This document shows positions 1 through 9,470 of a stretch of DNA of 36,377 bases, piece after piece (within the stretch, counting starts at the first letter, position 1; each line of letters starts with the position of its first letter). The notes beneath the pieces are model-generated. The model ran no database searches. It worked only from the letters and a program-made list of their open reading frames with translations, and had not been told where the DNA came from. A program made the translations under genes and the position numbers. Location of the stretch: positions 1 to 36,377 of the forward strand of contig VBEI01000100.1 of NCBI GenBank assembly GCA_005882715.1, given 5' to 3'. This DNA is from Chloroflexota bacterium. Its GTDB lineage: Bacteria; Chloroflexota; Dehalococcoidia; SM23-28-2; RBG-16-64-32.

Positions 1-1
1 C

Positions 2-169
2 GGATTCGCGCGCGTGTTCGTCGGTGTGCACTGGCCATCCGAGGTCGCGGCCGGTGCCGCAATTGGCATCGTTACCGGTGCACTTGCCGCACAAACTGTC
101 TCGTGGTGGACACCGCTTCAGGCACAGGCGTCGAAGTTTTTCCCAAGTTGGATGGTCGCCTCGCCGTAG
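2..169 (+). CDS. PAP2-family phosphatase, C-terminal fragment (truncated by window edge)
   Basis: Frame 2 reads GFARVFVGVHWPSEVAAGAAIGIVTGALAAQ..., resembling the R-x(n)-GVHxPSDVxAG motif of PAP2 phosphatases; ends at TAG 167-169. Confidence 0.65.
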   Translation, partial: GFARVFVGVHWPSEVAAGAAIGIVTGALAAQTVSWWTPLQAQASKFFPSWMVASP

Positions 170-203
170 AAAGGTGCGCGAATGATCTGCTCAGACGAAA
201 ATC

Positions 204-278
204 TGGAGCCAACGGTGAGATTCGAACTCACGACCTGCGGTTTACGAAACCGCTGCTCTACCGCTGAGCTACGTTGGC
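204..278 (-). tRNA. tRNA-Thr (anticodon CGT), CCA encoded
   Basis: Reverse complement GCCAACGTAGCTCAGCGGTAGAGCAGCGGTTTCGTAAACCGCAGGTCGTGAGTTCGAATCTCACCGTTGGCTCCA folds as a cloverleaf; anticodon loop TTCGTAA, T-loop GTTCGAATC. Confidence 0.95.
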
Positions 279-398
279 TCCCGTTTTTTGAAACCGCTCC
301 CACGTCCGGCGGGTAACGTTGGCCCCGAATCTATCTTAAGCAGCCCACTGGAGCCCGGCAACGAAACCGCCGCAAAACCGAGAACTGATAGCCGACAG

Positions 399-1193
399 CT
401 ATATCTCGACGCGCTCGACGTCCCGCACAGATGTCCGCAGCAGCCGGCCCGCGACCCGCTTGAAGACGTCGGCGTCTCCTGTCGTGTAGAAACCATATGT
501 GGGCTTCGGGTTTGCCGCCAATGCGTCCCGCTCCCGCAACAACTGCCGCACCCGGCGCGCTACAGGCCGGGACGGGTCGTACAGGTGCACGCCCCGCCCC
601 AGCATGCGCTTGATCCGCCCGCGCAGGAACGGATAATGCGTGCAGCCCAGACCGACCACATCCGCCTCGCTGCCGCGCACCGGCGCGAGGTGCCGCTCCA
701 GCAGCGCAGTTGTCGCCCGCGTGCCCACCTCGCCCGCCTCCACCATGTTCTCGAGACCATCGCAGCCGACGTTTATGACCCGCTTGTCCGGCGCGAACTC
801 CTCAATTAGTCCCGCAAGGTATGGACTCTGCGCAGTCGCCGGCGTCGATAACACCGCGATCGTCCCCGTCCGTGTCCGCCTCGCCAGCGTCTTCACGACA
901 GGCACGACACCGACGAACGGGATCTCCGGGAAGCTCTCTCGCAGATAACCGATCGCGTGCACCGTCGCCGTGTTGCAGGCGACCACGATCATTTTCACGT
1001 CCCGCTCGATCAGGAACCCGGCGATCCGGCCAGTCAGATCGTGCAGCTCAGCGGTTGACTTCTCGCCGTAGGGCACGTGTCCGCTGTCCGCGAAGAAGAT
1101 CAAGCTTTCCTGTGGCAGCATGCGCCGGATCGCTCTCCAGATCGAAAGCCCGCCGACGCCCGAATCGAAGACGCCTATCGGCCGGTTGTCCAT
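399..1193 (-). CDS. murI: Glutamate racemase
   Basis: MDNRPIGVFDSGVGGLSIWRAIRRMLPQE..., VACNTATVHAIGYLRE and VGLGCTHYPFLR motifs. Confidence 0.95.
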   Translation of the reverse strand: MDNRPIGVFDSGVGGLSIWRAIRRMLPQESLIFFADSGHVPYGEKSTAELHDLTGRIAGFLIERDVKMIVVACNTATVHAIGYLRESFPEIPFVGVVPVVKTLARRTRTGTIAVLSTPATAQSPYLAGLIEEFAPDKRVINVGCDGLENMVEAGEVGTRATTALLERHLAPVRGSEADVVGLGCTHYPFLRGRIKRMLGRGVHLYDPSRPVARRVRQLLRERDALAANPKPTYGFYTTGDADVFKRVAGRLLRTSVRDVERVEI

Positions 1194-1308
1194 CGACTGA
1201 TCTTCCTCATTACGGTCATCGTACCAGATATATGAACGCGCTTAACGATGGAATCGATACCCGCGCCCTCCCTCATACCCTTTACCCAGCGCGACGCAAC
1301 CTCAGATA

Positions 1309-2073
1309 ATGGCCCTCGTGCCTGAAAGCCCTAGCATCCTCGCCGTTATCCATCGCCTCGCGTTCGTTCTCGCGGCCACCGCGCTTCTTGTTCTCGCCTT
1401 CGCCTGCGGCAGCAACGAAGAGGCGAACAACTCGTCACAATCCACTGTCGCCGCGACATCCAATAAGAGCGTAGCGTTCCCGTCCTTACCGACCTCGACC
1501 GCCGCAACAACAAGCTGCCAAGCCCCTTCAGGCACGCCTCCGGAGGTGCAAGTGAAATCTTATCCTCAGCGCCCACCGCTTACCATCGACAAGTCGCATC
1601 AGTTCATCGCCCACGTCTATACCACGCGCGGACACTTCATCATCCAGCTCTTGCCGGACCTCGCCCCGGAGCACGTCAACAGCTTCGTCTTCCTCGCCCG
1701 CGACAAGTTCTTCAACGGCACCACCTTCCACCGTGTCATCCCCGGTTTCGTGGCTCAGGGCGGAGATCAGACAGGCAGAGGCAACGGCGGCCCCGGTTAC
1801 AGCGTGCCTTTGGAGCCCAGCCAGGAACCCTTCGTGCGCGGAATTGTCGGTATGGCCCGCTCCAACGACCCCAATAGCGCCGGGAGCCAGTGGTTCGTCA
1901 CCCTCGGCGACGCGCCCAACCTCAACGGTTCGTACACCGTCTTTGGGAAGGTCGTTCAAGGCATGGAAGTAGTCGATTGCCTCTCGCCGCGCGACCCCTC
2001 AGTCAACCCCAATGCTCCACCGGGCGACGCCATAATCGACCTCGCGATTCAGGAGATAGCGCCCGGCGGCTAG
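1309..2073 (+). CDS. Cyclophilin-type peptidyl-prolyl cis-trans isomerase, exported (possible lipoprotein)
   Basis: N-terminal hydrophobic segment ending LAFACGS; cyclophilin core FHRVIPGFVAQGGDQTGRGNGGPGY...GIVGMARSNDPNSAGSQWFVTL. Confidence 0.92.
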   Translation: MALVPESPSILAVIHRLAFVLAATALLVLAFACGSNEEANNSSQSTVAATSNKSVAFPSLPTSTAATTSCQAPSGTPPEVQVKSYPQRPPLTIDKSHQFIAHVYTTRGHFIIQLLPDLAPEHVNSFVFLARDKFFNGTTFHRVIPGFVAQGGDQTGRGNGGPGYSVPLEPSQEPFVRGIVGMARSNDPNSAGSQWFVTLGDAPNLNGSYTVFGKVVQGMEVVDCLSPRDPSVNPNAPPGDAIIDLAIQEIAPGG

Positions 2074-3420
2074 TTTCCTGACCCATCCCGCGCAACCGGA
2101 AGCGTAAAGCTCACCTCCAGACCGCCCTCTTCCCTGGGCGCCAGCCAGATGCGCCCGCGCTGTGCCTCCACCAGCCGCCTACACACTGTGAGCCCCATGC
2201 CCATGCCGCGCACGCGCTTCGGAATCTGGCTCGAGCGATAGAAACGCTCGAACACGGCATCCCGCTCTTCTTCGGGAATACCGGGGCCCCGGTCGAGCAC
2301 CGAAATGATGATCTCGGCGCCGCCGTTCATCGCCGCCCTAAGCTCTATCGGCGACTCCGGCGGCGCGTACTTCTCTACATTGCTCACGAGGTTCCTCAGC
2401 ACCTGCTCGACATATGTCGGCTCAGCCAGCGCCGCGGCTAGCTCGTCCGAAACATCAACAACAATTTCCCGCTCAGGCCGGCTTTCGCCAAAGCTGCGCG
2501 CGAACCGACGGATCACATGCTGCACCAGTACCGGTTCGGTCGTCAGTTGCTCCCCCAACTCCAGCCGCGCGAGGTTAAGCAGGTCCTCGATCATCCGGTA
2601 CACCGTGTCCGTCTCCTGCTCGACGTCCTCGAGTAGCGATACCGTTTCCTGCTCATTAATCCGGCCGCTCATCCGCCGGACTGCCTTGATCCCCCCGTAA
2701 ATTAGCATCATCGATGTGCGCAGCTCGTGTGAGAGCAGGCCCAGGAACTCGTCCTTCGCTTCGTTCGCGCGTCGCAGCTCCTCGACGATCCGGTCTTTCT
2801 GCCGGTTGCTCGCCTCCAGGTCGGCCGTCCGCTCCTGCACTCGACGCTCGAGTTCATCCCGCGCCCGGGTCAGGTCCTCCTCGGCCTTCTTGAGCCCCGA
2901 AATGTCCTGCAGAACCCAGCTCGCGCCGATGACGTGTGACTCGTCATACATGATGCTTGCGGCCGAAACCGCGATATCTACTGGCTGCCGGTTGCGAGGC
3001 TTTACATGAGAGACCCATCGCCGAGGCGTATGCAACCATCCGCTGCTTGAGCGCCTCGCGAAAGAGGTGCCGGTCCTTAACTGGCAGGTAATCGAAGAGG
3101 GACTTCCGGCCCACGAAGCGAGGAGTCAGGCCGAGGAGGCGAATTGCTTCGGCGTTTGCCTCCTCGATCCGGCCGCCCGCGTCCGTCACGATGTAGGCCA
3201 GCGGCGCTCCCTCAAAGAGATCGCGATAGTGCCGAAGTGGCTCATCCACGCTCGTAATCCCCGCTTGCGGCGGGGCTAATGCGGAAGCCGGCAATAACAG
3301 GCGCGGCCGCCCGCTCACATCGACGCCGCCACGGCCTTCCCGGCCCGTGCGCTCGCGGCTAGCCTCGCGCCTCTCGCTCGCAGACACGCTTCCTTGCTCC
3401 GCACTTGGTCTTCGTATCAT
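2070..3420 (-). pseudogene. PAS-domain sensor histidine kinase, split by a frameshift (ORFs 2944..3420 and 2070..3035)
   Basis: Upstream ORF has a PAS N-terminus (HYRDLFEGAPLAYIVTDAGGRIEEANAEA); downstream ORF in another frame has the PAS C-terminus (RWVSHVKPRNRQPVDIAVSAASI...GASWVLQDISGLKKAEEDL), HisKA (LGLLSHELRTSMMLIYGGI) and HATPase (LRNLVSNVEKYAP, DRGPGIPEEERDAVFERFYR). Confidence 0.8.
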
Positions 3421-3865
3421 CCGATGTTGCGACTGGGCGCGAGCGCGTAGCTCAGGGCGTTCAGACGCCCGCTCGCACGGCCAACGCTACGACATCAAAC
3501 TAGCCGTTCGCCTGCGCCCCGTTGCTGCGTGACGAGGCGCGGAGCTTCGCGTCTTCTGGGCGACGCCGCAGCCGGCCGATCTTTCCCCCTCTTCCGGTAC
3601 ATTGCCTGATGGCGTTCGATAAGCCCCGGCTTGATTAGTCCCGCCCGTCCTGGCTTCAAGCGGCGCGAACCACCTCCAGGCTCTCTAGTTTAAATTGCTT
3701 TAGTCAGGTGTCAAGCAATAGCAGCGAGAGTGAGTTCGCAGCGGTGGATACCGCCCTGGGCGCACGGTGCCAACATGAATCAGCGGCGGCCGCGCCTCGA
3801 CATGCGGAAAAGCCGACCGGGAAGGCCATTTGTCATTCCGAGCACCCGCGGCCTGTGAACGCTGG

Positions 3866-4831
3866 CTACGACTCCCCCGCAGAGGCCTGCCCGCCGTGGA
3901 GGGAATCTGTCGGGGTCACCACGGGCATAACATCGGTGCGAATTCCGAGGCCCCGCACGCCCTTCACCTGCCGCTCCGCATGGTACGAAGACCGCACGAG
4001 CGGGCCTGCCTCGACATGACGAAATCCAAGCGCCAGCGCGTCCTCCCGTAACCCGGCAAACTCGTCCGGATGGTAGTAGCGAACGAGCGGCAGGTGCTTC
4101 GCGCTAGGCTGCAGGTACTGCCCGAGCGTCAGCACATCCACTCCCGCGTCGACGAGGTCCCCAAACACCATGAGCAGCTCGTGCTTCGTCTCCCCCAGCC
4201 CGACCATCAATCCACTCTTCGTGACCGTCTCGGGGTCCAGCTCCTTCGCCAGTCGCAGCAACTCCAGCGACCGCTCGTAGCGCGCCTTTGGGCGCACGCG
4301 CCGGTACAGGCGTGGCACCGTTTCCGTGTTGTGGTTCAGTATCTCCGGCCGCGCCCTCATTACCGCCGCCAGTGCATCCCAGTTCCCCATGAAATCCGGG
4401 ATCAGGACCTCGACGCTCGTCCCCGGCGATAGCCTCCGGATCCAGCAGATCGTCGCCGCGAATATCGACGCCCCTCCGTCCGGCTCATCATCCCGGTTGA
4501 CCGATGTCACGACCGCGTGCGTCAGGCCCATCTCCCGCACGGCATTCGCCACTCGCATTGGCTCCAGTTTGTCGAGCGCTCCCGGCCGTCCGGACTTCAC
4601 CGCGCAAAACCCGCACGCTCGCGTGCACGTGTCGCCTAGGATCATGAACGTCGCAGTCCCCGCCTCCCAGCACTCGCCGATGTTCGGGCAATGCGCCTCC
4701 TCGCACACGGTGTGCAGACGCCCCTCGCGCATGATGTTCTTAAGGCGGATGTAGTTCTCTCCGCCCGGAAACCGCACCTTTAGCCACGGCGGCTTGCGTT
4801 CCCGTACGACGCTAGTCGGCTGTTTCAGCAT
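3866..4831 (-). CDS. lipA: Lipoyl synthase
   Basis: [13 protein letters not shown] and [10 protein letters not shown] (two Fe-S motifs of LipA), [38 protein letters not shown]. Confidence 0.96.
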   Translation of the reverse strand: MLKQPTSVVRERKPPWLKVRFPGGENYIRLKNIMREGRLHTVCEEAHCPNIGECWEAGTATFMILGDTCTRACGFCAVKSGRPGALDKLEPMRVANAVREMGLTHAVVTSVNRDDEPDGGASIFAATICWIRRLSPGTSVEVLIPDFMGNWDALAAVMRARPEILNHNTETVPRLYRRVRPKARYERSLELLRLAKELDPETVTKSGLMVGLGETKHELLMVFGDLVDAGVDVLTLGQYLQPSAKHLPLVRYYHPDEFAGLREDALALGFRHVEAGPLVRSSYHAERQVKGVRGLGIRTDVMPVVTPTDSLHGGQASAGES

Positions 4832-5019
4832 TGCGACCCTATTTTAGCAGTTGCCCACGAGTGTCATCCCGAGCTAAGACGGGCGGGGACGACCGAGAGG
4901 GCTGGAGGGCGAGGGATCTCTCACCCCGCCATACTGTATGTCGCTCAGGGTCTGCTGGCGCCCAACCTCGTACCTCGTACCGCGTACCTCGTACTTCGCC
5001 CTTCCTGTAGGATTGCACC

Positions 5020-6366
5020 GTGCACACTGGCCTCATTCCGTCCGAAGACAACATATTCTCCTGGATCCGAGAGGTCTTCGCTCAAGGCATACGCCGCCCG
5101 GGCTACCCGGCCGACCGCTGGGCGGAAGACTGGCTCCAGCAACAGTTCCGCGCCTTCGGCCTCGAACGAGTTCGCGGGGAACCGGTCGAAGTGGCGTGTT
5201 GGGAGCCTCGCGAGGCGACGTTGGCGGTCGCCGCGCCCGGCTCCACGCTCAGCATTCCTTGCTTCCCGCTCCCCCAATCTGCTCCCGTTAAAAGTCTTGA
5301 GACGGAACTCGTCGCCTTCGATCCAGCGCGACCGGAGGCGGTCAACGGCGCCTTCTCACTCTACGAAATCGTCCTCAACAGAGTCCCCCAGACGGTCCTT
5401 GAGTCGCGCGCGACCTGGTCCTACGATCCCGACGGAAGCTACGCCTCGACCAGGCACATCTTCCCTTTCGGCCGGGAGATCCAGAACGTGATGGAGCCGT
5501 CGGTGTCGGCCGGCGCCGCCGGCTTTATCGGGGTGCTGCGCGACTATCCCGGCGATTCCAACCAATACTACGTTCCCTATGACGCCATCCAGCGTCCCAT
5601 CCCAGGCGTCTGGATTTCCGGCAGCGACGGCCGCCGCCTCCGCGAACTGCTCGCCGCCGCGCCGTTGCGGGCGATGCTATCTACCGAGTCCGTCCGTGAG
5701 ATGATCACGGCCTACAACATCGTGGGCGAACTTCCCGGCGCGGACGAGGAGATGGTCATCATTGGCTCGCACCACGACGGCCCCTGGGCCTCGGCCGTCG
5801 AGGATAGCTCCGGGATCGCTCTGGTGCTCGCGCAAGCCGAGTACTGGTCGCAAGTGCCACAGGCCGAACGACCACACCGCCTGCTCTTCCTGCTCAACGC
5901 CGGGCACATGGCCGGCGGGGCTGGTCAGCGCACATTCGTTGAGTCCCACTCTGGCGAACTCAATAGCGTCGTTCTCGAACTCCACCTCGAGCATGCGGCA
6001 AGCGAGTTCAGCGATGAGACGGGCGAACTCGCGCCCACGGGCCGCCCGGAGTCACGCTGGTGGTTCACATCCCTCATTCCCCGCCTCGAGAACGCCGTAC
6101 GCTCCGCGATCGAGGCGGAGGACCTGCGCCGCTCGATGGTCGTGCCGCCCACGATGTTCGGCCCGAAGCCAACGACCGACGGCGCCGACTTCTATCTAGC
6201 CGGTGTCCCGCTCGTCAACTACCTCACCGCGCCGTTCTACCTCTTCGACGCGATGGACACCCTGGACAAAGTCCACCGCCCCAGCCTCGTGCCCGTCACC
6301 CGCGCTGCTATCCGTGTCGTCGAATCCACTATGGGTGTGTCGGCATCAGCGATGCGCGCCGGTTAA
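5020..6366 (+). CDS. M28-type zinc aminopeptidase-like protein with PA-like insert
   Basis: YNIVGELPGADEEMVIIGSHHDGPWASAVEDSSGIALVLAQA and later GADFYLAGVPLVNY; arrangement typical of M28 peptidases. GTG start. Confidence 0.75.
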   Translation: MHTGLIPSEDNIFSWIREVFAQGIRRPGYPADRWAEDWLQQQFRAFGLERVRGEPVEVACWEPREATLAVAAPGSTLSIPCFPLPQSAPVKSLETELVAFDPARPEAVNGAFSLYEIVLNRVPQTVLESRATWSYDPDGSYASTRHIFPFGREIQNVMEPSVSAGAAGFIGVLRDYPGDSNQYYVPYDAIQRPIPGVWISGSDGRRLRELLAAAPLRAMLSTESVREMITAYNIVGELPGADEEMVIIGSHHDGPWASAVEDSSGIALVLAQAEYWSQVPQAERPHRLLFLLNAGHMAGGAGQRTFVESHSGELNSVVLELHLEHAASEFSDETGELAPTGRPESRWWFTSLIPRLENAVRSAIEAEDLRRSMVVPPTMFGPKPTTDGADFYLAGVPLVNYLTAPFYLFDAMDTLDKVHRPSLVPVTRAAIRVVESTMGVSASAMRAG

Positions 6367-6458
6367 CGTCCACCCTCCGTCTGCCACGCAGCATCCCACG
6401 GAATCATGGCGCGTCCCGCTTCGGCCTGTTGTGCGAGCCACGTTGCACTCATAGCATT

Positions 6459-7124
6459 ATGAATAAGATGCGCATCATCCTCCTCATCGGCGACTCTACC
6501 CTCGCGCCCTATACGGGCCCGCTCGAGGCCGAAGGGTTTGCCGTCCAGCACCTGTTCCCCGGCGCCTCTGAGCCCTCCACCGGATCGCCCGATGCCGTCG
6601 TCATGGACCTCTCGTCCGCCGCAGAAGACCCCCGGGCTCGCCGCTACCTCGAAGCGGCGTCAGACGGCGAAACGCCAGCCGTCATCACGTTGCTACCGTC
6701 CGCCGGCTTACAAACCGTCGATCCGGCGTCCATCCGCGATGACTTCCTTCTCAACGGCGCGACGGCCGAAGAGCTCTGCGCGCGTGTCCGCCGCGCCCTC
6801 TACCAGCGTCACGGCGTGGACACGCGAAATACGCTAAAGCATGGCGACCTCGTGATGGACCTCGCGAACTACACCGTCCACATCGCCGGCCGTCCCGTCG
6901 AGCTCACTTACAAGGAGTACGAGCTCCTCCGTTTCCTCGCCACCAACCGTGGACGCGTCTTTACTCGTGAGATCCTCCTCAGCAAAGTCTGGGGTTACGA
7001 CTTCTACGGGGGCGCCCGCACCGTCGACGTCCACATCCGCCGCCTGCGCGCCAAAATCGAGGATCGCCACACCCCCTTCATCGAGACCGTCCGCAACGTC
7101 GGCTATCGCTTTCGCACCAGCTGA
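6459..7124 (+). CDS. OmpR/PhoB-family response regulator with degenerate receiver, GlnR-like
   Basis: Winged-helix C-terminus GDLVMDLANYTVHIAGRPVELTYKEYELLRFLATNRGRVFTREILLSKVWGYDFYGGARTVDVHIRRLRAKI...FIETVRNVGYRF; ATG at 6459; directly upstream of amtB. Confidence 0.88.
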   Translation: MNKMRIILLIGDSTLAPYTGPLEAEGFAVQHLFPGASEPSTGSPDAVVMDLSSAAEDPRARRYLEAASDGETPAVITLLPSAGLQTVDPASIRDDFLLNGATAEELCARVRRALYQRHGVDTRNTLKHGDLVMDLANYTVHIAGRPVELTYKEYELLRFLATNRGRVFTREILLSKVWGYDFYGGARTVDVHIRRLRAKIEDRHTPFIETVRNVGYRFRTS

Positions 7125-7258
7125 CTCGAATCTGCCATCTCTATAGGGGCGGGCGAAGGCCCTCCGATTGTCGGCTTGCCGTCGTCAGGGTCCTGCGCCC
7201 GCGAGTCCGAATGCCTCGCCCCGGCGCCGCGGCGCCCGAAACCCCTTGTCTACCTTCT

Positions 7259-7274
7259 GTAACAAACGCGTAAC
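7259..7274 (+). promoter_or_regulatory. Direct-repeat operator candidate GTAAC-N6-GTAAC upstream of amtB
   Basis: GTAACAAACGCGTAAC, 11-bp phased repeat; TATCGT hexamer begins 49 bp after the box start. Confidence 0.6.
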
Positions 7275-7354
7275 ATCACGCCCATTCCGTGCCGCCTGCT
7301 GGCCTGCTATCGTTCCCATCAAAATATTTGTCCCATAGGAGGTACTTATAGGCA

Positions 7355-8731
7355 ATGCCACCGGAGATAAACAGCGGCGATACCGCATGGATGCTGGCGG
7401 CGGCGGCTCTCGTCATGTTCATGACGCCCGGCCTCGGCTTTTTCTATGCAGGTTTCACCCGCAGCAAGAACGTGCTCGGCACAATCATGCAGAGCTTCAT
7501 CGTAGTTGGGCTTGTGGGTGTGCTGTGGGTCCTGATCGGCTACACGCTCGCCTTTGGCCCAACCGAAGGGGGAATCATCGGCAACCTCAGCTTCATCGGA
7601 TTCAAGGACGTAGGCATCATCCCCGACGACAAGGCTGTGGTGGGCAACGTCACCTGGGGTCCGACAATCCCTCACGAGGCGTTTGCCATATTCCAGGCGA
7701 TGTTCGCCATCATAACGCCGGCACTCATTACCGGCGCTTTCGCTGAACGTGCGAAGTTCAGCACCTTCCTGGTCTTTATGGCCGCCTGGTCACTGCTCGT
7801 GTACGCGCCGGTAGCCCACTGGATTTTTGGTGCTGGCTGGCTCGGCATCGCGGACTCGGGTGGCATAAACGCGCTGGACTTCGCCGGCGGCGCGGCGATC
7901 CACGTCAATGCCGGTGCCGCCGCATTGGCCGCGGCCCTGCTCTACGGCAGGCGCAAGGGCTTCGGCAGAGAACCTATGGAACCACACAACGTCACCTACA
8001 TTGTGCTAGGCGCGGCGATCTTGTGGTTCGGCTGGTTCGGCTTCAACGCCGGTAGCGCGGGGGCCGCGAGTGGTCAGGCGGCAAACGCCTTCGTCGTCAC
8101 GAACACCGCCGCCGCCTCGGCCGCCCTTTCCTGGATGTTCGCCAGCTGGGCCCTTACGGGAAAGGCAAGCGTGATTGGGGCTGCTGCTGGCGCTGTTGCC
8201 GGACTGGTGGCAATCACACCGGCCTCGGGCTTCGTCCAACCCTGGGCTGCGATCGTCATCGGCAGCGTGGCAGGCGTTGTATGCTACCTGGCGGTGCGCG
8301 TGCGTGAACGCTCCGGCGTTGACGACTCATTGGACGTCGTTGCAGTACACGGCGTAGGCGGCACCTGGGGTGCGCTGGCAACCGGTCTCTTCGCCACAGC
8401 CGCCGTTAGCGGGCTCGCGGACAACGAGGGGCTATTCTACGGTCACCCCGCACAGGTCCTCGACCAGCTCGCCGCGATTGCCACGGTTTGGATATACTCT
8501 TTTGCCGTCACCGCCATAATTCTCAAAGTACTGGACCTCACGTTGGGCCTGCGGGTCACCGAGGACGAGGAAGAGCTCGGCCTCGACGTCACCCAGCACG
8601 GAGAGCGCGGTTATGTGCTCGACGAAGGTGCTGGTCTAGCCGTTGTCCAGTACGCCGAAGGGCCGCCGCCCGCGCCTACTTCTGCGCCGAGAGTGCAGCC
8701 CGAAAGCGCCGGCAGCGGGGCCGGGTCCTAG
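7355..8731 (+). CDS. amtB: Ammonium transporter
   Basis: GDTAWMLAAAALVMFMTPGLGFFYAGFTRSKNVLGTIMQSF, DFAGGAAIHVNAGAAALAAAL, FGWFGFNAGSA, VHGVGGTWGALATGLFA; SD AGGAGG at 7338. Confidence 0.97.
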   Translation: MPPEINSGDTAWMLAAAALVMFMTPGLGFFYAGFTRSKNVLGTIMQSFIVVGLVGVLWVLIGYTLAFGPTEGGIIGNLSFIGFKDVGIIPDDKAVVGNVTWGPTIPHEAFAIFQAMFAIITPALITGAFAERAKFSTFLVFMAAWSLLVYAPVAHWIFGAGWLGIADSGGINALDFAGGAAIHVNAGAAALAAALLYGRRKGFGREPMEPHNVTYIVLGAAILWFGWFGFNAGSAGAASGQAANAFVVTNTAAASAALSWMFASWALTGKASVIGAAAGAVAGLVAITPASGFVQPWAAIVIGSVAGVVCYLAVRVRERSGVDDSLDVVAVHGVGGTWGALATGLFATAAVSGLADNEGLFYGHPAQVLDQLAAIATVWIYSFAVTAIILKVLDLTLGLRVTEDEEELGLDVTQHGERGYVLDEGAGLAVVQYAEGPPPAPTSAPRVQPESAGSGAGS

Positions 8732-8911
8732 CGCAATGTGTCATTCTGAGCGAAATGAAATTCTTCGAGGCATGCGCGTAATTCTGCGAAGGAATCCTCT
8801 ATGACGTGGGAGCGAGCGCCCAGACATGCTAGATCCGTGCTAGGGAACCCACCTTGAGTGGACGGGAATCGCGAGCAAGAGGCGAAGGCCTTTTCCAAGC
8901 GTCGTCAGACC

Positions 8912-8938
8912 GGGGTCTGGGGGTGTCCCCCAGACCCC
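8912..8938. repeat. Perfect 12-bp-stem hairpin GGGGTCTGGGGG-TGT-CCCCCAGACCCC
   Basis: Read directly; stem 8912-8923 / 8927-8938, 3-nt loop, no following T-run. Confidence 0.95.
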
Positions 8939-8992
8939 CCTTAGGGGCGGGTTGGGACAGCGCGCCGTTAGGAGACAAGGAGCAGTAACGAA

Positions 8993-9334
8993 GTGTACAA
9001 ACTAGAAGCGATCATCCGACCGGAGAAGCTGGACGACGTGAAGGAAGCGCTGGCGGCCGCCGGCCTCACCGGACTGAACATCGTGCACGTCACCGGCCGA
9101 GGCGCTCAGAAGGGCATCGTTCACATGGGCCGAGGCGGCGAGACTTATACCGTCGATATGCTCCCAAAGGTCAAGATCGAGGTCGTCGTCAAGGAGGCCG
9201 ACGCCGACCGCGTGGTCAAGCTCGTCTGCGACGCAGCCCATACGGGCAATATCGGCGATGGCAAGATTTTCCTTATCCCCGTGGCCGACGCCATTAGGGT
9301 CCGCACCGGGGAAAGAGGTGACGCAGCAGTCTGA
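8993..9334 (+). CDS. glnB: Nitrogen regulatory protein P-II
   Basis: MYKLEAIIRPEKLDDVKEALAAAGLTGLNIVHVTGRGAQKG...TVDMLPKVKIEVVV...TGNIGDGKIFLIPVADAIRVRTGERGDAAV. Confidence 0.96.
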   Translation: MYKLEAIIRPEKLDDVKEALAAAGLTGLNIVHVTGRGAQKGIVHMGRGGETYTVDMLPKVKIEVVVKEADADRVVKLVCDAAHTGNIGDGKIFLIPVADAIRVRTGERGDAAV

Positions 9335-9422
9335 TAACAGGGAAGCAGGACTGAGGAGCAAGGAGTTCCGATTTTTCGCGGGATATTCTGGCTACTGGCT
9401 CCTATCTCCTGGATCCTGCCGT

Positions 9423-9438
9423 GTAACACAGCCGTAAC
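9423..9438 (+). promoter_or_regulatory. Direct-repeat operator candidate GTAAC-N6-GTAAC upstream of glnA
   Basis: GTAACACAGCCGTAAC; consensus -10 TATAAT begins 48 bp after the box start. Confidence 0.65.
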
Positions 9439-9470
9439 GTACGCACCTGCCATCGGCAGGGATGCACGCA

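Noticed and set aside
3440-3475. Nested hairpin CGAGCG...GGGCGT-TCAG-ACGCCC-GCTCG with tRNA-like text (gcgtagctcag)
   Set aside because: No T-arm, anticodon arm or acceptor pairing follows; not a tRNA and no recognised RNA family.
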